Source of the DNA: Betaproteobacteria bacterium
GTDB taxonomy: Bacteria > Pseudomonadota > Gammaproteobacteria > Burkholderiales > SG8-39
Assembly (NCBI GenBank): GCA_005888925.1
Contig: VBCP01000274.1
Location: forward strand, 1 to 9,226
Length of the DNA stretch: 9,226 nucleotides
Direction: 5' to 3'
The translations under genes were made by a program, and so were the position numbers. Of this stretch, positions 1-7,680 are shown in pieces. The notes beneath the pieces were generated by a model. The model saw nothing but the letters and a program-made list of their open reading frames with translations. It was not told the origin of the DNA and searched no databases. Each line of letters begins with the position of its first letter. Within the stretch, counting starts at the first letter, position 1.

Positions 1-153
1 CTCGAGGCTCCAGCCCTCGGAGCGCGAGTACTGGAAGTAGACGTCGGCATAGTCGACTTTGCGTGCGCTGAGCGTGCCGAAGATGCGCTGGAGCTTCGTG
101 GTCTCCAGCTCGAACGGCGCGAGCAGCGTGGTCTTGGCGGTTTCCAGTATCAA
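1..153 (-). CDS. tldD: TldD metalloprotease subunit, N-terminal fragment (cut by window edge)
   Basis: First 51 codons of TldD, the zinc-metalloprotease subunit that works with TldE/PmbA in the cytoplasm; in E. coli the pair processes microcin B17 precursor and degrades CcdA (family knowledge). The visible part reads LLAPFELETTKLQRIFG, then VDYADVYFQYSRSEGWSLE, which matches the family's N-terminal signature (LL.P..L....L, then DYADLYFQ...E.W.LE). The zinc-binding HExxxH region lies outside the window. The start is TTG at 153-151: an AGGAG ribosome-binding site sits 6 bases upstream, and the TTG overlaps the nitrilase stop as TTGA. There is no ATG nearby in this frame. It is the last visible gene of the yhdP-nitrilase-tldD unit and is probably translated by coupling. 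Identity is fairly certain; the start choice rests on the RBS and the overlap. Confidence 0.88.
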   Translation of the reverse strand, partial: MILETAKTTLLAPFELETTKLQRIFGTLSARKVDYADVYFQYSRSEGWSLE

Positions 154-159
154 TTCAAT

Positions 160-164
160 CTCCT
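160..164 (-). promoter_or_regulatory. Ribosome-binding site deciding the TTG start of tldD
   Basis: AGGAG on the minus strand, 6 bases before the TTG at 153-151. It lies inside the last codons of the nitrilase gene, so ribosomes finishing that gene would stop next to it. It supports a TTG rather than a more distant start for tldD. Confidence 0.65.
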
Positions 165-805
165 GTTGGCGTGCGCCGGCAGCGCGGCCTGCACTTCGCG
201 GATGCGCTCCGGATCGATCTCGGCGAGCACCACGCCTTCGCCTTCGGGCTGCACCGCAAGAATCTCGCCCCAAGGATCGACGATCATGCTGTGGCCGTAG
301 GTGCGCCGACCGCTCGCGTGGCTGCCGCCCTGCGCGGGCGCGACCACGTAAGCCTGGTTCTCGATCGCGCGCGCCCGCAGCAGCGTTTCCCAGTGGGCGG
401 CGCCGGTCGGGACGGTGAAGGCGGAAGGCACGAACATGGCGTCGAAAGCGCCGAGCGCGCGATACAGCTCGGGATAGCGCACATCGTAGCAAACCGACAG
501 CGCCAGCCGGCCGAACGGACTTGCCACCGCTATGGGCCGCTCGCCCGCTTCCAGCGTGCGCGCCTCGTCGTAGCGCTCGTCGCCGGCGGTGAAGCGAAAG
601 AGGTGCATCTTGTCGTAGCGCGCGACACGCTGGCCCGAATCGTCATACACCAGGCAGGCGCTGCGGATGCGCGCCGGGTCGCTGCAGGCGATGGGCGCGG
701 TGCCGCCGACGAGCCAGACCCGGTGCTCGCGCGCCATGCGCGACAGGAAATCCTGGATCGGGCCTTTGCCGGCGGGCTCGCGCACCTTCACCTTGTCGCC
801 TTCGT

Positions 806-819
806 GCGGCGGCCGCCGC
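806..819. repeat. Perfect 14-bp GC palindrome at the nitrilase lesion
   Basis: GCGGCGGCCGCCGC is identical on both strands. It lies where the nitrilase reading frame breaks and where about 20 codons are missing. It could fold into a stable hairpin that promotes deletion in vivo, or polymerase or assembly dropout in vitro. No T-run follows on either strand, so it does not look like a terminator. Confidence 0.6.
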
Positions 820-902
820 GGCGATCAGGCGTCCCGCGGCGTCCAAGTTCGGCGCGACCTCGGGAGCCGAGACCATTTGCACCGCGGCTACGCGCGTCTT
901 GC

Positions 903-3900
903 TCAAGGCGTGCCGGCCTCGTTCGGCGCCGGCGCGGCGTTTAGCTTGACCACCTTCGGATCGGTCCAGCCGCCGCTCACCTCGAACTCGTGGGCAAAGA
1001 TCTGGCCGAGCGGGTTCTTGAGCACGCGCTGCGCGATCGCCGCGGCGACGCCCGCGACCGGATTGACGATCGCCACCGCGGTGGAAGCGGTGCCGCCGAG
1101 GCTCGGCACCACGCGCAGCTTGAGATCCTGCGTCTCATGCGCGAGGTCCACCTGTCCCGACATCGCCACCTCGGCCGCGGGGCCCGCCATGCGGAACTCG
1201 CTGAGCTGCAGCGTGCCGCGCTCGAGGCGCGACACGGCGTCGATGCGGTCGAAGCGAAAGCCCTTGGAGAAGACATCGCGGAAGTCGAGCGCGATGCGCC
1301 GCGGCAGCGCCTGCAGGTTCATGAGCGAGATCAACTTGCCCAGGCCCGGATCGATCTCGAGGAACTGGCCGTCCTCGGCGCCGAGCTTGAGATCGCCCGA
1401 GAGGCTCGAATAATCGAGCGTCATCGGCTCGCCCAGCCAGCGAACCGAGCCGGCGAGCTCGGCCTTGCCGCCGAGCACGGTATTCGGATAGCCGACGCGC
1501 GCGAGGAACTTGCCGACGTCGGCGGCTTCGAGCGTGAACTCGAGCTCGCTCGCGGGCGTCGCGCCGCCGCGCCAGCGGCCGTTCGCGCGCAGGGTCGCAT
1601 CGGGATTGGCCATCGCCAGCTTCTCGATGCGCCAGTCCTCGCCGTCGCGCTGCGCGGCGAGCTCCACTTTGCCGAGCTGCTTGCCGCGCAGGTTGAAGCG
1701 TTCGGCGCTGAAGTCGATCCCCGGCAGATCCGCCGGCTTTGCCGCAACGGCGCCGCCAGAGTCCGCGACCGTGCGCGGCACGCTGAAGTGCAGCAGGCGC
1801 GCGACCAGCTGCCCCGTGCCCTCGGCGGTATACGAGAGCTGACCGGCGATTTCATCGGCGTCCAGGACCGCTGACCAGCCGCTCGCGTCGGACGATCCGC
1901 GCAGCGCGAGGTTGTGGACGCGCTTGCCGTAGACGTCGAAGCGCCCCAGTCGCATCTCGACCGTGCTCGGCAGCGTGCCTCCGCCGGGCGGGAGTACGGC
2001 GCGCCAGCGATCGGCATCGAGCGCCGCGAGCGAGCCGTAAACCAGTATGCCCGGGCGCTCCGGGAGGCGGATCGATGGCCCCGCAGGAGTGAGCGAGAGG
2101 CCCGCCCGGCGCACCTGCATCTCCTCGCCCTCGCGCCGGCGGTGGATTTCCGCCGCGGCCAGGCGTGCAAGCGAGATCGAGATCCGGTCGCGCGCGCCAC
2201 CCTCGGCCGGAACGAATTCCACGCGCAGCGGCAGCGCATCGGCGGCGGCCTTCTCGAGCGGCGGCGGCAGAGCGCTGGTCACGCCGCGCAGCGACGAGTC
2301 GACAACGACGCGCTGCAGCCCGTCGCGCAAGCTCACGCTGGCGACATACAGGCTCGAGCCGCTGAGGAAGCGCTTGAGCGGATGATCGAACAGCGCTCCG
2401 AGCGCCGCGGGCTGCGCCTCGCCGCGCGCCACGAACTCGACCGCGCCGCCGGCGCGGCTGCCGCCCGCGATGCTGACCGGCCCGCCGAAGATCAGACCGC
2501 GCGCCTCGCGCACCGCGAAGCTCGATTCGGTGAAGGCGAGCCTGCCGCGGGCCTGCTCGAGCGGTGGCAGCACGCGGTGCAGCACGAGCTGGTTCGCCGC
2601 CAGCTCGTATTCGCCGGCGACTTTGCTTTTGGCGAGCTCGGCGAGCGGCAGCTCGAGCTTGAGGTGCAGGCGTCCGTCGCCGGTCGCGCTCATGCCTTCG
2701 GTGAAGCGACCCGCGCTCGTGCGCAGCGGCGAGGACTGGAGGAAGCCGAGGAACTCGGCGGTCGGACCCTGCGCCTCGCCGTTCACCTGCACGCGTTGCG
2801 CGCGGCTGCCCAGATCCGCGAGGCTGACCTTCACGTTGTGCAGGCTTGCGCCGAGGACCCTGCCGCTGCGGCCGACGATGTCCAGGCGGTTGCGATCGAA
2901 GGCGAGCTCGGCTTCGATGTCCTCGATGCGCGGCCAGCCCTCCGCGTAATGCAGCAGGCCGTGGTGCACGTGCGCCGTGACGAGAAACCGGCCGCGCGCC
3001 GGATCGGTGAACGGAAAGTCGCGCAGGTCGCCCTGCAGCCGCAGCTGCACCTCGCTCGCCTGGCCGGCGAGGATGCCTTTGACCAGCCACTCGCGCGGCT
3101 TCTCGCCCATCAACGCACCGAGCGGCAGGTAATGCGCCAGGTTCCTGGCGTCGGCGCGGTTGAGCACCGCCGAGACGTCGAGCGTGCCCGGGCCCTCGCC
3201 GGAGTAGGCATAGCTGCCGAAAGCATTGCCGCTGAGATCGGCATTCGAGAAGTTGAGTGACGCGACCTGCACGTTCAGGACGCCGCCTTCGCGTTGCCAA
3301 TCGAGCTGTCCGTTCAGCGTGTCGAACGAAAGCCGCGGCTGCGGAAACACGCGCGGCAGCTCGAGCTCGGCGCCGCGCGACTGCAGATACAGGCGCCCGC
3401 TCGCCTGCGTCGCCTCGACCGAGCCGGCGAGCTTGGCGAAGCCCGGCAGCGTCTCGCGCGGCTTGAGGCCCAGATCGAAGAAGCGCGCGCGAGCGCGGTA
3501 TTGCGCCGGTGCCGCGATCGCGCCCTGCCACTCGAAGCGCACGTCGCCGAGCTGGCCGCGCGGCTCGAGCTCGAGCGCGAGCCTGCGCACTTCCGCCGGC
3601 AAAGGCAGCGCCTCGGCGAAATGCGCGAGCGGCGCCAGCTCCAGCGTATTCGCGCTAATCACGCCGCTCTCCGCCTGCCAACCGAGCTGGAAATCCACCG
3701 GCGCGAGCGCCGGGCGGCCTGGCGGCGCGAGCGCCAGCTTGCGCGCCGTCAACTGGTAGCCATCGGCAAGCAGGCGCGCCTGCAAACGCCCGCTGATGGA
3801 GCCGAGCTCGAGCCGCGGCAGCTCTTCACCGAGTCTCGCGCTGACGCCCGCGAGGGCCACGTCCGCGGTGGCCTGGCGGACCGTACCGCCCTCGACGGTG

Positions 3901-4670
3901 GTCCACAGCCGCACGGCGCCCTGACCGTCGTGCAGCTCGAGCGGGTAATCGAACCACGGCCGCCACGCCGCAAGATCGGTATAGCCGAGCTCGGCATAGA
4001 CTTGCCCGCTCCAGCCTGCGGCTTGCGCGAGGCTGCGCCCGGCAAGCTCGGCGCGCAGCTCGAGGCTCGTGCCGAGCGCTTCCGGAAGCCGGCCGGCGAA
4101 TCCGATCGAATGGCGCTCACCCTCGTTCTTCACGCGCAGGTTGATCGCCGAAAGCGTGAGCGGCGCGGCGGCGCGCTGCTCGTCGCGCCACTCGATCTCC
4201 GCGTTGCGCATCTCGATCTCTTCCTGGCCGAGCAGCCAGTCGCTGAAGCCGCCCTCGCCCGCTGCCGGCGAGAGCTTCATCCCGGCGACATAGAAAACGC
4301 CAGCGCTGTCGCGGCGCACGGCGAGCCGCAGGCCCTCGATGCGCAGCGCGTGCAGCCGCAGCTGCCCGTGCGCGAGCGAGCGCCATGAGAGAATGTTTTC
4401 CACCGAAGGCAGGACCAGCGCTTCGCGCCCTTCGGCGTCGTAGATGCGTACATCCGAGAGGTTGATCTGCGGCCGCAGCCCCAGCCATTCCGCCTCGATG
4501 CGGCCGATCTTCACCGGCTGGCCGACGGTCGCCGCGACGCGCGCGACGATTTCAGGCCGGTAGCGCTCGATCTGCGGCAAAAGCCCGTAGCGCAGGCCGA
4601 GCACCGCCGCAGCGAACGCGATAAACGCCGCCCAGGCGAGCACTTCCAGGGTTCGCCATAGTCGCTTCAT
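903..4670 (-). CDS. yhdP: YhdP family AsmA-like envelope protein
   Basis: A 1255-residue protein of the AsmA-like YhdP/TamB/YdbH group; E. coli YhdP is of similar length. In E. coli these proteins span the periplasm from the inner membrane and are needed for phospholipid delivery to the outer membrane. One N-terminal membrane segment (about residues 9-31, LAWAAFIAFAAAVLGLRYG) is followed by IERYRPEIVARVAATVGQPV and WLGLRPQINLSDVRIYD, typical of the family start. The long middle is beta-rich, with no catalytic motif seen. The C-terminal part (from about residue 1107) has GLGKLISLMNLQALPRRIAL, FSKGFRFD and a VVPSLGG...NPVAG...RVLKNPL stretch, the conserved YhdP C-terminus. ATG 4670-4668 is chosen because the membrane segment follows directly; no clear Shine-Dalgarno sequence precedes it. 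The TGA overlaps the TTG of the nitrilase gene by 2 bases. It diverges from glnE across 37 bp. Confidence 0.93.
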   Translation of the reverse strand: MKRLWRTLEVLAWAAFIAFAAAVLGLRYGLLPQIERYRPEIVARVAATVGQPVKIGRIEAEWLGLRPQINLSDVRIYDAEGREALVLPSVENILSWRSLAHGQLRLHALRIEGLRLAVRRDSAGVFYVAGMKLSPAAGEGGFSDWLLGQEEIEMRNAEIEWRDEQRAAAPLTLSAINLRVKNEGERHSIGFAGRLPEALGTSLELRAELAGRSLAQAAGWSGQVYAELGYTDLAAWRPWFDYPLELHDGQGAVRLWTTVEGGTVRQATADVALAGVSARLGEELPRLELGSISGRLQARLLADGYQLTARKLALAPPGRPALAPVDFQLGWQAESGVISANTLELAPLAHFAEALPLPAEVRRLALELEPRGQLGDVRFEWQGAIAAPAQYRARARFFDLGLKPRETLPGFAKLAGSVEATQASGRLYLQSRGAELELPRVFPQPRLSFDTLNGQLDWQREGGVLNVQVASLNFSNADLSGNAFGSYAYSGEGPGTLDVSAVLNRADARNLAHYLPLGALMGEKPREWLVKGILAGQASEVQLRLQGDLRDFPFTDPARGRFLVTAHVHHGLLHYAEGWPRIEDIEAELAFDRNRLDIVGRSGRVLGASLHNVKVSLADLGSRAQRVQVNGEAQGPTAEFLGFLQSSPLRTSAGRFTEGMSATGDGRLHLKLELPLAELAKSKVAGEYELAANQLVLHRVLPPLEQARGRLAFTESSFAVREARGLIFGGPVSIAGGSRAGGAVEFVARGEAQPAALGALFDHPLKRFLSGSSLYVASVSLRDGLQRVVVDSSLRGVTSALPPPLEKAAADALPLRVEFVPAEGGARDRISISLARLAAAEIHRRREGEEMQVRRAGLSLTPAGPSIRLPERPGILVYGSLAALDADRWRAVLPPGGGTLPSTVEMRLGRFDVYGKRVHNLALRGSSDASGWSAVLDADEIAGQLSYTAEGTGQLVARLLHFSVPRTVADSGGAVAAKPADLPGIDFSAERFNLRGKQLGKVELAAQRDGEDWRIEKLAMANPDATLRANGRWRGGATPASELEFTLEAADVGKFLARVGYPNTVLGGKAELAGSVRWLGEPMTLDYSSLSGDLKLGAEDGQFLEIDPGLGKLISLMNLQALPRRIALDFRDVFSKGFRFDRIDAVSRLERGTLQLSEFRMAGPAAEVAMSGQVDLAHETQDLKLRVVPSLGGTASTAVAIVNPVAGVAAAIAQRVLKNPLGQIFAHEFEVSGGWTDPKVVKLNAAPAPNEAGTP

Positions 4671-4707
4671 GTTGGAATTGACGCTCAGACCGGCATTTTA
4701 ATCTGCA
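4671..4707. promoter_or_regulatory. Short divergent promoter region between yhdP and glnE
   Basis: All 37 bases between the two start codons. It contains the only AT-rich island nearby, ATTTTAAT at 4695-4702. On the plus strand TTTAAT (4697-4702) matches the -10 consensus at 5 of 6; on the minus strand TAAAAT in the same island also matches at 5 of 6. Possible plus-strand -35 boxes, TTGGAA (4672-4677) and TTGACG (4678-4683), have poor spacing (19 and 13). If the plus -10 is used, transcription would start at about the glnE ATG. Neither gene shows a clear ribosome-binding site. This is weak pattern evidence only. Confidence 0.35.
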
Positions 4708-7230
4708 ATGTCGCAGGTAATTGATCTCGCATCGCTTTCCCGCTTCGCGGCGCACGTGCTTGCCGCCCGGCCGGCGCTGGCGGCGGAGCTCGCCGCGCCA
4801 GCGCCGTTCAGGCGGGACGAGATGGCGCAGGCGCTCGAGGGCTCGAAGCGCGACGACGAAACCGCGCTTAAGCGCCGGCTGCGACGGCTGCGCGAGCGCG
4901 TGCTGCTGCGGGTAATGGCGCGCGATCTCGTCGCGCGCGCGCCGCTCGACGAGGTCTGCGCCACGATGAGCGATCTCGCCGAGCTCTCCTTCGCCTGCGC
5001 GCTCGACTGGCTCGGGGCGAGCGATCTGGTGGTCGTCGGCATGGGCAAGCTCGGCGGCCGCGAGCTCAACGTTTCGTCCGACGTCGATCTGGTGTTTCTG
5101 CATCCGCACGCCGATGGCGCCCAGCGCCTCGAGGCGCCCGCCCGGCGACTGAGCCGGCTGCTCGCAGACGTTACCGAGGATGGCTTCGTGTTCCGCGTCG
5201 ACCTGCGGCTGCGGCCCTACGGCGACTCGGGCCCGCTCGTGTGCAGCTACGAATTCCTCGAATCCTATTTCGTCACCCAGGGCCGCGAATGGGAGCGCTA
5301 TGCGTGGATCAAGGCACGTGCGCTCACCGGGAGCGGGCATGACGAGCTGGCGGGCATCGTGCGGCCATTCGTCTACCGCAAGTATCTCGACTACGCGACG
5401 CTCGACGCGATGCGCCGCTTGCACGCGGAAGTTCGGCGCGACGTCGAGCGGCGCGAGCTCGCCGAGCACGTGAAGCTCGGGCCCGGCGGCATCCGCGAGA
5501 TCGAATTCGTCGCGCAGGCGCTGCAGCTGGTGCGCGGCGGGCGCGACCCTGCGCTCGCGGTGCGGCCGACGCTGGCGGTTTTGAGCCTGCTGGCGGAAAA
5601 GCATCAGCTGCCGCAGGCCGCAGCCAGGGAGCTCGAGCAAGCCTATGTCTTCCTGCGCCGCGTCGAGCACGGCCTGCAGTACCTGGACGATGCGCAACGC
5701 CACGACCTGCCGGAAGACGCCGCAGACCGCAGCCGCATCGCGCGCATGATGCGCTTCGCCGACTGGGCCGCGTTCTCGGCCGAGCTCGCGCGCCACCGCG
5801 CGGCGGTCGCGCGCCACTTCGGCAACATCTTTGCCGAGCGCGGCGCAGCCGGCGACGCCGCCTGGCCGGATCATCCGCAGCTCGCGGCGCTGCGCGCGAG
5901 CCAGCGCTATGCCGCGCTGCCCGACGATTCGCGCCGCCGGCTGGATCGGGTCGTGCCGGCGCTCGCGCGGGCCGCGGCGCGCACCGCCGATCCCGACGCC
6001 ACCCTCGCGCGCGGCATCGCGCTCCTTGAAGCGATCGCGAGCCGCGCGGCGTATCTCGCGCTACTCGCCGAGCATCCGGACGCGCTGGAGCGCGTGGCGC
6101 GGATCATCAGCTCCTCGAGCTGGGCGGCCGAGTTCATCACGCGCCATCCGCTGCTGCTCGACGAGCTGCTCGACGATCGCCTGCTCTACGCGCCGCCCGA
6201 CCTCGCGGGCTTCGCCGCGAACCTGCGCGCGCGCCTCGCGGACGCGGCTGGCGACACCGAGCGGCGCATGAACCTGCTGCGCGAAGCGCACCAGGCGCAG
6301 GTGTTTCGGCTGCTGGCGCAGGACCTCGCGGGGCTCCTGACGGTCGAGCGGCTCGCCGACCATCTCTCCGCGTTAGCGGATCTCGTGCTCGAGCTCACCA
6401 TCGAATGCGCCTGGGCGGACTTGCCGCGCAAGCATCGCGCCGGCGCGCCGAAGTTCGCCGTGATCGCCTACGGCAAGCTCGGCGGCAAGGAGCTCGGCTA
6501 TGCATCGGATCTCGACATCATCTTCCTCTACGACGATGCGCACGAGCAGGCGGGCGAGGTCTACGCGCGTTTCGCGCAGCGCCTCAACACCTGGCTCTCG
6601 AGCCGCACCACCTCCGGCGTGCTGTTCGAGACCGATCTGGAGCTGCGCCCGAGCGGCGCCTCGGGCCTGCTGGTGTCCTCGCTCGCCGGCTTCGAGCAAT
6701 ACCAGGAAACGAGCGCCTGGGTCTGGGAGCACCAGGCCCTGACGCGCGCGCGCTACTGCGCCGGAGACCGCGCGATCGGCGAAGCGTTCGAGGGCATCCG
6801 CACGCGGATCCTCACGCGCGAGCGCGATCCGGTGCCGTTGGCGAAGGAGATCGCCGCCATGCGCGACAAGCTGCACGCCGCGCATCCCAACCCGAGCGCG
6901 CTCTTCGACCTCAAGCACGACCGCGGCGGCATGATCGATATCGAGTTCGCGGTGCAGTTCCTCGTACTGGCGAATGCGCACCGGCACCGCGACCTCACCG
7001 GCAACCTCGGCAACATCGCGCTGCTCAAGATCGCGGCGAGGCACGGCCTGATCGACATGGCGCTCGCCGAGCGCTGCCGCGAGGCCTACCGCGAATTCCG
7101 GCGGCTGCAGCACGCACTGCGGCTGAACGGCGCGCAGTACGCGCGCGTGCCACGGGAACAGGTGGCACAGCATGTCGACGCAGTAAAGACACTCTGGGAG
7201 ACAGCGCTGCCGCTCACAGCCGCTTCTTGA
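4708..7230 (+). CDS. glnE: Bifunctional glutamine synthetase adenylyltransferase/adenylyl-removase
   Basis: GlnE adds AMP to a tyrosine of glutamine synthetase when nitrogen is plentiful and removes it by phosphorolysis when nitrogen is scarce, under control of PII (family knowledge). Both nucleotidyltransferase halves are present. The N-terminal adenylyl-removase half has GMGKLGGRELNVSSDVDLVF at residues 111-130 (Asp125 and Asp127), then FRVDLRLRPYGDSGPLV and QGREWERYAWIKAR. The C-terminal adenylyltransferase half has YGKLGGKELGYASDLDIIF from residue 588 (Asp601 and Asp603), then ETDLELRPSGASGLLV and DRGGMIDIEFAVQFLV. At 840 aa it is about 100 shorter than E. coli GlnE (946). The shortening is at the N-terminus and in loops around the first active site. 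An in-frame TAA at 4699-4701 rules out a longer start, so the short N-terminus is real for this sequence. No clear Shine-Dalgarno sequence is seen. Its 3' end overlaps the convergent permease gene. Confidence 0.96.
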   Translation: MSQVIDLASLSRFAAHVLAARPALAAELAAPAPFRRDEMAQALEGSKRDDETALKRRLRRLRERVLLRVMARDLVARAPLDEVCATMSDLAELSFACALDWLGASDLVVVGMGKLGGRELNVSSDVDLVFLHPHADGAQRLEAPARRLSRLLADVTEDGFVFRVDLRLRPYGDSGPLVCSYEFLESYFVTQGREWERYAWIKARALTGSGHDELAGIVRPFVYRKYLDYATLDAMRRLHAEVRRDVERRELAEHVKLGPGGIREIEFVAQALQLVRGGRDPALAVRPTLAVLSLLAEKHQLPQAAARELEQAYVFLRRVEHGLQYLDDAQRHDLPEDAADRSRIARMMRFADWAAFSAELARHRAAVARHFGNIFAERGAAGDAAWPDHPQLAALRASQRYAALPDDSRRRLDRVVPALARAAARTADPDATLARGIALLEAIASRAAYLALLAEHPDALERVARIISSSSWAAEFITRHPLLLDELLDDRLLYAPPDLAGFAANLRARLADAAGDTERRMNLLREAHQAQVFRLLAQDLAGLLTVERLADHLSALADLVLELTIECAWADLPRKHRAGAPKFAVIAYGKLGGKELGYASDLDIIFLYDDAHEQAGEVYARFAQRLNTWLSSRTTSGVLFETDLELRPSGASGLLVSSLAGFEQYQETSAWVWEHQALTRARYCAGDRAIGEAFEGIRTRILTRERDPVPLAKEIAAMRDKLHAAHPNPSALFDLKHDRGGMIDIEFAVQFLVLANAHRHRDLTGNLGNIALLKIAARHGLIDMALAERCREAYREFRRLQHALRLNGAQYARVPREQVAQHVDAVKTLWETALPLTAAS

Positions 7231-7643
7231 CCTGCTCCAGCCGTATCGCGCCCGCCGCGGCGCAGATCTGCCCGCGCCTGCTCGGCGATCTTGCAGTAGT
7301 CGGCCCGGATCCCGTCGAGTTCCTCCTCCTCGAGTTCTTCGAGATCGAGCAGCGCATTGTGGCCGCCCTTGCTGATGCGGATGAGCTCATCGAGCTTCAC
7401 CTGGATCGCCTCCGAGTCGCGGTTCTGCGTGCTCTGGATGAGGAATACCATCAGGAACGTGATCACCGTGGTGGCGGTGTTGATGATGAGCTGCCAGGTG
7501 TCGCTAAAGCCGAAGATCGGACCCGTGATCGCCCATGCGGCGATCACAAACACCGCAACCGTGAAGGCGAGCGGTTTGCCGGTCGCCTTCGCCGTCAATT
7601 TGGTGAAGCGCGTAAACCACGACTTGGATCTTGTCGGCCTCAT
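7214..7643 (-). CDS. Low-affinity iron permease family membrane protein, probable frameshift near the C-terminus
   Basis: A small two-helix membrane protein of the low affinity iron permease family (PF04120). The family is named after yeast Fet4-type transport; the transport role of short bacterial members is not well established. From ATG 7643-7641 it reads KPLAFTVAVFVIAAWAITGP (TM1, residues about 24-44), GFSDTWQLIINTATTVITFL and MVFLIQSTQNRD (TM2, about 50-70), then LDELIR and an acidic LDLEELEEEEL helix: the family pattern. After about residue 127 the open frame runs on to 7086, deep into glnE antisense, with poor third-position GC. A neighbouring frame gives AGAIRLEQVKKRL and stops at TGA 7216-7214, with G or C in 12 of 13 third positions. 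I therefore place the true end at 7214, needing removal of one base (or two missing bases) near 7253-7266; the product is then 142 aa. An upstream ATG at 7724 gives unlikely sequence. GGAG lies 10 bases before the chosen start. It is probably cotranscribed with the ArsR gene 37 bp upstream. Confidence 0.8.
7253..7262. repeat. Perfect 10-bp GC palindrome at the permease frame change
   Basis: CGCCGCGGCG reads the same on both strands and lies exactly where the codon bias of the permease gene switches frame. It resembles the palindrome at the nitrilase lesion. No T-run follows on either strand, so it is not a typical intrinsic terminator for glnE or the permease gene. Confidence 0.5.
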
Positions 7644-7680
7644 GTACCGCCGACTCCAGCAATTTGAGTGCCCGACCGGA

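Larger units (their letters stand above)
150..906 (-). pseudogene. Nitrilase-superfamily amidohydrolase (Nit1/YbeM-like), disrupted by frameshift/deletion
   Basis: Carbon-nitrogen hydrolase of the Nit1/Nit2 type, whose characterised members hydrolyse deaminated glutathione or omega-amides in the cytoplasm. The N-terminus starts at TTG 906-904 and reads TRVAAVQMVSAPEVAPNLD, the usual first strand and helix. After about residue 34 (an Ala run) this frame degenerates. The rest continues in another minus frame from roughly position 815, reading HEGDKVKVREPAGKGPIQDF, then WLVGGT. It carries the catalytic Lys in YDKMHLF (codon 611-609) and the Cys in SVCYDVRYPE (codon 491-489), and ends at TGA 152-150. 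About 17-20 residues expected between the two parts, including the LPEY motif with the catalytic Glu, are missing. The frame change implies one extra base or 3k+2 lost bases, so a loss of about 56 or 59 bases fits. As given, the product cannot be active. It sits between yhdP and tldD, a familiar order. A sequencing or assembly error is as likely as true gene decay. Confidence 0.82.

Noticed and set aside
1914..3260. Plus-strand open frame of 448 codons opposite yhdP
   Set aside because: Antisense shadow; no motif, and the yhdP frame has matching family ends on both sides.
1852..3531. Minus-strand open frame of 559 codons within yhdP
   Set aside because: Out-of-frame shadow of yhdP; the translation is almost entirely Arg, Ala and Gly without recognisable structure.
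4552..5874. Long minus-strand open frame of 440 codons across glnE
   Set aside because: Antisense to the unmistakable GlnE N-terminal half; Arg/Ala/His-rich translation with no family motifs, as expected for shadow frames in high-GC DNA.
7253..7262. GC palindrome as an intrinsic terminator for glnE or the permease gene
   Set aside because: No T-run on either side, and it lies inside the permease coding region.
6405..7667. Plus-strand open frame of 420 codons running through the end of glnE into the permease gene
   Set aside because: Covers two real genes in wrong frames; its first half is an out-of-frame copy of GlnE motifs and it has no sequence of its own.
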